Assembly (NCBI RefSeq): GCF_003465825.1
Contig: NZ_QSBV01000004.1
Location: forward strand, 68,205 to 132,204
Source of the DNA: Collinsella sp. AF02-46-1
GTDB taxonomy: Bacteria; Actinomycetota; Coriobacteriia; Coriobacteriales; Coriobacteriaceae
Direction of reading: 5' to 3'
DNA length: 64,000 bases
Under the pieces are notes generated by a model, which made no database searches, had not been told where the DNA came from, and saw nothing but the letters and a program-made list of their open reading frames with translations. The position numbers and the translations under genes are program-made. Below, in pieces: positions 58,143 through 64,000 of the stretch; the stretch's first letter is position 1; each line of letters starts with the position of its first letter.

Positions 58143-58183
58143 CAAAAGGCCCCCGGAACGCGGACGAATCACATTCCGGGGGC
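58143..58183 (-). terminator. Terminator of the TetR-DUF5692 unit
   Basis: On the minus strand GCCCCCGGAA pairs with TTCCGGGGGC and is followed by CTTTTGCT. Confidence 0.7.
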
Positions 58184-58254
58184 TCTGCAATGCGTTGAGT
58201 TGCGCGGAGCCGGCTATGCTGCTTCACATTCAAGCGGCGTTTGCGCCGGGCATG

Positions 58255-59262
58255 TTACTCGGCGTGCGCGTAATCAACCTTGGCGCGGCGAGCGGTAGCC
58301 TTCTCCCAATCGCTGGTGCCCTCAAAGACGTCCTGCTTGTAGGGATTGCGGCCGAGCTTCTTGGCACGGTAGACGATGTAGATGATCGCGACGACGTTGG
58401 CGACCAGCGCGGCGATCGAGACCGCGGTAGCGGCGCCGGGGTCGAGCGTGGAGTGGGTCACAAAGATGGACTCCTCCTGGAAGTACGGGAATACCTGGGC
58501 AAACATGCACCAAATAGCCAGCGTAAAGGCACGGTTCTGGATCCAGCCGCCCTTGTTCCAGATAAAGGCGGCGACGGTGGGCGCCAGCAGCAGTGCAAAG
58601 CCGCAGAACCAGGAGTGGGTGGGCAAGCAGTTGTAGGTGTAGCAGAAGTTCCAGATATCGTAGGCGATGATGTAGACCCAGGTCATGTCGGGCCACAGCA
58701 TGTCGGTCTTGTCCTCAGAGGCGTAGACACTCCACCAACCGGTCATGCAGAAGATGTTGATGATACCGGCGATGCCGTTGAACACGTTGTTCCAGCCGGC
58801 GAGCTGCGTGGCGCCCTCGGAGGTGACCCAGGTGGACTCGCCCAGGACAAAGAAGTGATAGGCGCTCTCAAAGTCGGACACGACGGCGATCATGATGTTG
58901 ATGGCGACGATCACAAACGGCCACGCGCGGAACCAATGCGCCTTGCCGATCTTGCCCCACTGGTACTTAATGGCAATGAAGCCCCAGCAACCGGCCAGCG
59001 CCGCGTATACCTTGGCGTAGTGGAACCAGCTGTTCTGGTACACATGGGTGGGGTTGGTGAGCGCCCACTCGGCACCCTGTGAGACGCCGATGGCGATAGC
59101 GACGCAGTAGATGGTCATGGCCAGCGGAGCCACGCCAAAGATGATGGCCGCGCCCAGCTTGGTGCGGCGGCCGACCTCGTTGAGCACGATCAGGCCAATA
59201 AAGACCATGGCCCAGCCGGCCCAGTGGATAAGGGTATTGCTACCCCAAACATCGAACAGCAT
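58255..59262 (-). CDS. DUF5692 family membrane protein
   Basis: A 335-aa protein with about nine membrane segments (for example LIHWAGWAMVFIGLIVLNEV; FVIVAINIMIAVVSDF; FALLLAPTVAAFIW). It is rich in Trp and Tyr (TGWWSVYA, PDMTWVYIIAYDIWNFCYTY), as expected for DUF5692. The family's function is not established. The gene follows a TetR gene by 63 bases on the same strand and precedes a terminator, so TetR likely regulates it. Transport of a small molecule is a guess only. Confidence 0.8.
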   Translation of the reverse strand: MLFDVWGSNTLIHWAGWAMVFIGLIVLNEVGRRTKLGAAIIFGVAPLAMTIYCVAIAIGVSQGAEWALTNPTHVYQNSWFHYAKVYAALAGCWGFIAIKYQWGKIGKAHWFRAWPFVIVAINIMIAVVSDFESAYHFFVLGESTWVTSEGATQLAGWNNVFNGIAGIINIFCMTGWWSVYASEDKTDMLWPDMTWVYIIAYDIWNFCYTYNCLPTHSWFCGFALLLAPTVAAFIWNKGGWIQNRAFTLAIWCMFAQVFPYFQEESIFVTHSTLDPGAATAVSIAALVANVVAIIYIVYRAKKLGRNPYKQDVFEGTSDWEKATARRAKVDYAHAE

Positions 59263-59325
59263 GCTGCTCTCCTTTCACAAGCCCGCGGCCCCTCTTCTGA
59301 TCGCGGGCAGTTTGGCCAAATGTCG

Positions 59326-59988
59326 TCAGTTCTGGGGCTTGCGCTCCTGATACTTGGCGGTATAGCCCTCGATATGGAGCGTCGAGGCGATGATTTCCTT
59401 GACTGTCTCGTCGGGCGCATCGGGGTGCGTGCGGATATACATCAGCAGCCCCATGATGAGGGTGTAGAACGTCTCGTAGACATGGTCGATGCGTAGCTCG
59501 TGATGGGCGACAAAATCCACCACGGTGGTATCGCAGATATACTGCGCCACGCGCTGGACCACGTTGTGCAAAAAGCCGCCGTAGAGCGCGCCGCTGCTCG
59601 AGGTGAGCGTGCTCGGCAACTCGTGGCCGCTCACGACCAGGCGCTTAAAGAGCGGAGCAACGGTGTCGAGTGCGCCTTCGATGTCGCCAACCGTGCGGCT
59701 GGCGTTCCACTGCTCGAGCTCGGCGATAAAGCCGTCGATTGCCTCGTCCATAACGGCGGTGACGGCGGCATCCATATCGGCAAAGTAGTGGTAGAACAGC
59801 GAACGCGTGCAGCCAGCCCGCTTGGTCACGGCCGATACCGAAAGATGGGACACACCAAGCTCGGCGCTCACGGCGCGCACAGCGGCGAGGATCTCGCGAC
59901 GGCGCTCGTCGCCCGTCAGGCGTTTTGCCGCGCTATCGGATGCGGGGACGGCATCGACCACAGAGATATCTGCTGCGTTGTTGCCCAT
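59326..59988 (-). CDS. TetR-family transcriptional regulator
   Basis: A 220-aa repressor. The N-terminal helix-turn-helix is RREILAAVRAVSAELGVSHL and SVSAVTKRAGCTRSLFYHYF, residues 30-70. The C-terminal ligand domain shows no clear subfamily. It is upstream of DUF5692 and divergent from the Fe-S flavoprotein. Two TTGAC palindromes in the shared 187-base gap are its likely binding sites, so it may control both sides. Confidence 0.88.
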   Translation of the reverse strand: MGNNAADISVVDAVPASDSAAKRLTGDERRREILAAVRAVSAELGVSHLSVSAVTKRAGCTRSLFYHYFADMDAAVTAVMDEAIDGFIAELEQWNASRTVGDIEGALDTVAPLFKRLVVSGHELPSTLTSSSGALYGGFLHNVVQRVAQYICDTTVVDFVAHHELRIDHVYETFYTLIMGLLMYIRTHPDAPDETVKEIIASTLHIEGYTAKYQERKPQN

Positions 59989-60046
59989 GTTTTGCCGCCT
60001 TTCATCCTCTTTTGCCTGACCGTTCGCCTAACAGTCTTGAATATTG

Positions 60047-60084
60047 TTGACGGTTCGTCAATACTGTTTTTGACACAATGTCAA
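60047..60084. promoter_or_regulatory. Two TTGAC palindromes between TetR and flavoprotein genes
   Basis: TTGACGGTTCGTCAA at 60047-60061 and TTGACACAATGTCAA at 60070-60084 are both near-perfect 15-bp palindromes, centred 23 bases apart. The second contains TTGACA, which could be a -35. They fit a TetR operator. Confidence 0.6.
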
Positions 60085-60175
60085 CAATAGCGGGTGAACG
60101 GCATGGGGGCATGTCGAACCCGTACAAAGAGGGGCGCCGCGGTCTCGCCGGGCTGTGGCAAGAGAAGGGACGACT

Positions 60176-62953
60176 ATGATTCTCAACGGACCGGGGATTA
60201 GCTATACCGAGCCCGATATCGGCGCGGAGTTCGTGCCGCCGATACCGGAGCATCCGCGCGAGGCCATCGTCAAACTGTGTGAGCACTGCACCAACCGCCT
60301 GCTGCACCGCGACGAGCTGCTGGGCTACGAGTACTGGTCGTTTGCCGAGGCCGCAACCGACGAGCAGGCCGAAGTGCTCTGCAAGATGAAGATGCGCCGT
60401 CCCTATACGCTGCCCGAGATGGTCAAGCTCACCGGCATGCCCGAGGCCGATATCGAAAAAATGCTCGACGACATGAGCTACACGGGTCTGCTCGAGTACA
60501 ACTGGGAAAACCCCGAGCGCGCCAAGCAGTGGGTGCTGCCCATGCTGGTGCCGGGTTCCGCCGAGTTCCTCAACATGCGCGTGAGCCAGCTCGAGGAGCA
60601 TCCGGTCTATGCCAAGTTCTTTGAGCAGGCGTCCAAGGGACCGCTGTCCAAGGCCACGCCGATGGTGCCGCCCGGCGGTGCCGGCATCGGCATGCATGTC
60701 ATTCCGGTCGAGAAGGCCATCGATGCCGCGAGCACCTCGGTGCCGATCGAGCATATCGAGCATTGGCTCGACAAATACGAAGGTAAGTATGCCGCTAGCA
60801 CCTGCAGCTGCCGCGCGAGCCGTCGCGTGATGGGAGAGGGCTGCGCCGACGACCCGGCCGATTGGTGCATCGCCGTGGGCGATATGGCCGACTACGTGGT
60901 CGAGACCGACCGCGGCCATTATGTGACGCGCGAGGAGGTCTACGACATCCTGCGCCAGGCCGAGGACAACGGCTTTGTGCACCAGATCACCAACATCGAC
61001 GGTGAGAACAAAATCTTCGCCATCTGCAACTGCAACGTCAACGTGTGCTACGCCCTGCGCACTTCGCAGCTGTTCAACACGCCCAACCTGTCGCGCTCGG
61101 CCTACGTCGCCAAGGTCGAGAAGGACAAGTGCGTGGCCTGCGGTCGCTGCGTTGAGGTGTGTCCGGCCGGCGCCGCCAAACTGGGCCAGAAGCTCTGTAG
61201 CAAAAAGGCTGGCGGACAGGTGCCCGAGTATCCGCGCCAGGAGCTGCCCGATGCCACCAAGTGGGACCACACCAAGTGGTCGCCCAACTACCGCAACGAC
61301 AACCGTATCGAGACGCATGAGTCCGGCACCGCTCCCTGCAAGACGGCCTGCCCCGCGCACGTTGCCGTTCAGGGCTATCTGAAGCTCGCGGCGCAGGGTC
61401 GCTATGACGAGGCCCTAGCACTCATTAAGCGCGAGAACCCGCTGCCCGCTATCTGCGGCCGTGTGTGCAATCGCCGCTGTGAGGATGCCTGCACCCGCGG
61501 TCGTGTGGACGCCGCCGTGGCTATCGACGAAGTCAAGAAGTTTATCGCCCAGCGCGATCTGGATGCCGCGACTCGCTATGTCCCGCCTGTGGTGACCCCG
61601 ACGCGTGCCGGCGGCTTCGACCAGAAGATCGCCATCATCGGTGCCGGTCCGGCTGGTCTGTCCTGCGCTTTTTATCTGGCCGAGAAGGGCTATAAGCCCG
61701 TCGTGTTCGAGAAAAACGAGCGCCCGGGTGGCATGCTCACCTATGGCATTCCCAGCTTTAAGCTGCAGAAGGATGTTATCGAGGCGGAGGTCGAGGTCAT
61801 TCGCCTGATGGGTGCCGAGTTTCGCTATGGCGTGGAAGTCGGCCGCGACGTGACGCTCGACGAGCTGCGCGCGCAGGGCTTTAAGGCCTTCTACGTTGCC
61901 ATTGGCTGCCAGGGCGGCCGCCTTGCCGGCATTCCGGGCGAGGACGCCGAGGACGTGACCGTGGCCGTCGACTTTTTGCGCGAGGTCAACAGTGGCAAGA
62001 TCGATGCGCTGCCCGGCCGCACCATCGTGGTGGGCGGCGGCAACGTGGCCATCGACGTTGCCCGCAACGCCTGCCGTCTGGGTTCCGAGCACGTTGAGAT
62101 GTTCTGCCTGGAGAGCGAGGCGCAGATGCCCGCCAGCGAGGAAGAGCGTCGCGAGGCCATCGAGGACGGCGCGCACATCAGTTGCGGTTGGGGCCCCAAG
62201 GAGGTCCATCTGGACGAGGCCGGCCGTGTGTGCGGCATCACCTTTAAGCGCTGCACGCGCGTCTACGATGACGAGGGCCGTTTTGCGCCCGAGTACGACG
62301 AGAACGACCTGCGCCGCGTCGATGCCGACCGCGTGGTCATGTCCATCGGCCAGTCCATCGTGTGGGGCGACCTGCTGGCTGGCTCCAAGGTGGAGCTTGG
62401 CCGTGGTCAGGGCGCCCTTGCCGATCCCCAGACCTACCAGACCGCCGAACCCGACATCTTTGTGGGCGGCGACGTCTATACCGGTCCGAGCTTTGCCATC
62501 GATGCCATCGCCGCCGGTCACGAGGCCGCCGTGTCCATCCATCGCTTTGTGCAGCCGGGCTCCACGCTCACCATCGGCCGCAACCAGCGCCGCTACACCG
62601 CGCTCGACCGCAACGACGTTGTGCTCGAGAGCTACGACAACGCGAGCCGCGAGGTTGCGCATGTGGACCGCGAACGCGAGAAGGCTGCGCCGTTTAGCGA
62701 GTACGTCGAGACCTTTACCGAGGAGCAGGTGCGCGCAGAGACCGCCCGCTGCCTGGGCTGCGGCGCCTCGATCGTCGACCCCAACAAGTGCATTGGCTGC
62801 GGCCTGTGCACCACCAAGTGCGCATTCGACGCCATCCATCTTGATCGCGACCGCCCCGAGTGCTCCACGATGGTCAAATACGAGCAAAAGCTCCCCAGCT
62901 TGGGCAAGTACGCACTCAAGCGTGCCATCAAGATTAAATTCGGTCGCAAGTAA
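60176..62953 (+). CDS. Multi-cluster Fe-S, FAD/NAD(P) oxidoreductase (glutamate-synthase small-subunit-like)
   Basis: A 925-aa protein in three parts. Residues 1-310 form an N-terminal region with a helical start and cysteine motifs (CEHC; CSCRASR; ICNCNVNVC). A ferredoxin motif CVACGRCVEVCPAG follows near 320. Residues 375-830 match the GltD/NADPH oxidoreductase fold: CPAHVAVQGYL, CGRVCNRRCEDACTRG, FAD site IIGAGPAGLSCAFYLAEKG and NAD(P) site VVGGGNVAIDVARNA. The C-terminus has another ferredoxin motif CIGCGLCTTKCAFDAI. It probably moves electrons between NAD(P)H and ferredoxin or a partner. GAAGGG before the ATG at 60176 sets the start. hypA follows by 30 bases. Confidence 0.85.
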   Translation: MILNGPGISYTEPDIGAEFVPPIPEHPREAIVKLCEHCTNRLLHRDELLGYEYWSFAEAATDEQAEVLCKMKMRRPYTLPEMVKLTGMPEADIEKMLDDMSYTGLLEYNWENPERAKQWVLPMLVPGSAEFLNMRVSQLEEHPVYAKFFEQASKGPLSKATPMVPPGGAGIGMHVIPVEKAIDAASTSVPIEHIEHWLDKYEGKYAASTCSCRASRRVMGEGCADDPADWCIAVGDMADYVVETDRGHYVTREEVYDILRQAEDNGFVHQITNIDGENKIFAICNCNVNVCYALRTSQLFNTPNLSRSAYVAKVEKDKCVACGRCVEVCPAGAAKLGQKLCSKKAGGQVPEYPRQELPDATKWDHTKWSPNYRNDNRIETHESGTAPCKTACPAHVAVQGYLKLAAQGRYDEALALIKRENPLPAICGRVCNRRCEDACTRGRVDAAVAIDEVKKFIAQRDLDAATRYVPPVVTPTRAGGFDQKIAIIGAGPAGLSCAFYLAEKGYKPVVFEKNERPGGMLTYGIPSFKLQKDVIEAEVEVIRLMGAEFRYGVEVGRDVTLDELRAQGFKAFYVAIGCQGGRLAGIPGEDAEDVTVAVDFLREVNSGKIDALPGRTIVVGGGNVAIDVARNACRLGSEHVEMFCLESEAQMPASEEERREAIEDGAHISCGWGPKEVHLDEAGRVCGITFKRCTRVYDDEGRFAPEYDENDLRRVDADRVVMSIGQSIVWGDLLAGSKVELGRGQGALADPQTYQTAEPDIFVGGDVYTGPSFAIDAIAAGHEAAVSIHRFVQPGSTLTIGRNQRRYTALDRNDVVLESYDNASREVAHVDREREKAAPFSEYVETFTEEQVRAETARCLGCGASIVDPNKCIGCGLCTTKCAFDAIHLDRDRPECSTMVKYEQKLPSLGKYALKRAIKIKFGRK

Positions 62954-62983
62954 GTAGTCATAACGGGAACGGCGGAGGAAAAA

Positions 62984-63409
62984 GTGCACGAGCTCGGAAT
63001 CGTCTATCACATTATTCGCGATGTCGAGAACGTGGCGCGCGCTCATGGCGTGCGTCGCGTTTCGAGCGTGACGTTGCTGTTGGGCGAGGTCTCGGGCGTC
63101 GTTCCCGACTTGCTGCTCGACGCTTGGCGCTGGGCAGCAGATAAAAAGCCTATCACCGAGGGCTCGGAGCTTATCGTGGAGCCCGTTGAAGCCGTGACAC
63201 ATTGCGGTGCGTGCGGCCGCGACTACGCGACGGTCGAGCACGGCAAGACCTGCCCTTATTGCGGCAGCGGCGAGACATACCTGCTGCAGGGCCAGGAGGT
63301 CATGATCAAGCAGATCGAGACCCCCGACGAGGACCCGGCAGACGCTGCCCCTGATGGTCCCGCTGCTCCTGACGCCGTCGACGCCGCCAACCCCCTCCAC
63401 ATCGCCTAA
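62984..63409 (+). CDS. hypA: Nickel metallochaperone HypA with C-terminal tail
   Basis: A 141-aa protein that delivers nickel to [NiFe] hydrogenase. MHELGI at the start holds the nickel site with His2. The zinc site is CGAC and CPYC near residues 73-76 and 90-93. Typical HypA has about 115 residues; here a 30-residue acidic Ala/Pro tail (EDPADAAPDGPAAPDAVDAA) is added. The start is GTG at 62984 after GGAGG. It lies far from hypCDEF and follows the flavoprotein by 30 bases, suggesting co-transcription with it. Confidence 0.93.
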   Translation: MHELGIVYHIIRDVENVARAHGVRRVSSVTLLLGEVSGVVPDLLLDAWRWAADKKPITEGSELIVEPVEAVTHCGACGRDYATVEHGKTCPYCGSGETYLLQGQEVMIKQIETPDEDPADAAPDGPAAPDAVDAANPLHIA

Positions 63410-63451
63410 CTTAGTCATTGGGTGTTCCTATAGTTTTGTCAACCGTCGGGG

Positions 63452-64000
63452 CTACTCCCGGTAGGGCACCCGGTCGCGCATCACGGCGTATATCGCCCTG
63501 AGCCGCTTCCTCGCGACGGCCTTGAGCGCCCGCCCGTGCCCCATGCCCCGCGCCCTGCAGGCCCGGTAGTACTCGCCGTAGCGCCCCGACGACCTCACCA
63601 GGCTGTTGCACGAGAAGATCAGCAGGGACTTGAGCCTCGCGTCGCCCCGCCTGGACGCCCTGACCGACCTCACCGACGTGCCGGAGCTCCTCACCCTCGG
63701 GGCTATGCCGCGGTGCGAGGCCAGGTGGTCGTGGTCCGGGAACCTCGCGATGTCGACCGATACCGCGAGCTGCGCCGCGGTCCTCGGGCCGATGCCGGGC
63801 ACGGTGAGCAGGCACGCGTAGGTCTCGTCGCCCTCGAGCAGCCCCGCCGTCTCGGCCTCGAGGGCCCCGGCCTCGTCGAGGGCCTCCGATATCCGGGCGG
63901 CCAGGAACCTGACCTGCCTGTTCTCGGCCTCGACGAGCGCCGGCGGGGGCGCGGTGGAGGCGGCCGCGGCCTCCCCGGCGGCCTCGGCCCGCGGGCCCCC
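63452..64000 (-). CDS. IS110-family transposase, C-terminal part (5' end outside window)
   Basis: The frame is open to base 64000, giving 182 residues. It contains the Transposase_20 helix-hairpin-helix LLTVPGIGPRTAAQLAVSVD, then FPDHDHLASHRGIAPRVRSS and GDARLKSLLIFSCNSLVRSS, typical of IS110. The DEDD catalytic half lies beyond the window edge. The product ends AVMRDRVPYRE. The 42 bases between hypA and this stop include a CATTGGG remnant and the likely IS end. Confidence 0.85.
   Translation of the reverse strand, partial: GGPRAEAAGEAAAASTAPPPALVEAENRQVRFLAARISEALDEAGALEAETAGLLEGDETYACLLTVPGIGPRTAAQLAVSVDIARFPDHDHLASHRGIAPRVRSSGTSVRSVRASRRGDARLKSLLIFSCNSLVRSSGRYGEYYRACRARGMGHGRALKAVARKRLRAIYAVMRDRVPYRE

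Overview
This window looks like a chromosomal segment of a high-GC, anaerobic, gut-type actinobacterium of the Coriobacteriia, most like Collinsella. The basis is the GC-rich codon use, the DnaK-GrpE-DnaJ-HspR and ClpB set with a MerR-type HspR, PTS sugar uptake, hydrogenase maturation genes with NikR, and the mix of Actinobacteria- and Firmicutes-like families. The genus is inferred from gene content and was not confirmed by alignment. No rRNA, tRNA or CRISPR array was found.

Layout. (1) 1-12.4 kb: carbohydrate region. It has the 3' end of a BglG/LicT-type antiterminator, two PTS EIIBC permeases without a IIA domain, an esterase, a DUF4867 protein, a 6-phospho-beta-glucosidase, a DUF1593 protein, a polyesterase-like hydrolase and a DUF4038/GH140-like glycosidase. 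(2) 12.6-17.5 kb: an MgtA-type Mg2+ ATPase with a short leader ORF, pyrE, and an XRE regulator fused to a complete desulfoferrodoxin-like module. (3) 17.6-25.5 kb: second sugar block with an RpiR regulator, an 863-aa glycosidase-like protein, a divergent AraC regulator, another 6-phospho-beta-glucosidase, a free-standing EIIA-Glc-type protein that could serve the IIA-less permeases, and a lipoprotein. (4) 26-32.7 kb, minus strand: nickel/hydrogenase maturation (small His-rich protein, NikR, HypF, HypC, HypD, HypE) and a HAD phosphatase. HypA lies at 63 kb and HypB is not in the window. (5) 32.9-38 kb: thioredoxin, a UDG-like hypothetical, a broken histidine kinase, a membrane protein whose stop codon lies in an IS3 element, and a decayed second IS3 orfA. 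(6) 38-42 kb: nadA-nadB-nadC-niaR for de novo NAD synthesis with its own regulator, then a ferredoxin. (7) 43-47.3 kb and 52-54.6 kb: dnaK-grpE-dnaJ-hspR and clpB, which share a near-identical upstream motif. (8) 47.5-64 kb: an aconitase-like hydratase, small exported or membrane hypotheticals, a DUF4143-type ATPase behind a 25-bp perfect palindrome, a TetR-DUF5692 pair divergent from a 925-aa Fe-S flavoprotein followed by hypA, and the end of an IS110 transposase.

The most unusual feature is the intergenic DNA. At least seven families of inverted repeats sit between genes, several in two orientations or with compensatory stem changes. One, about 150 bp long, has nested stems whose sequences differ completely between copies while pairing and the single-stranded segments are kept. 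This is the best candidate for something undescribed. Other leads are the XRE-desulfoferrodoxin fusion, the mgtA leader ORF, the shared dnaK/clpB operator, and a hairpin leader at matched distance from two GH1 genes.
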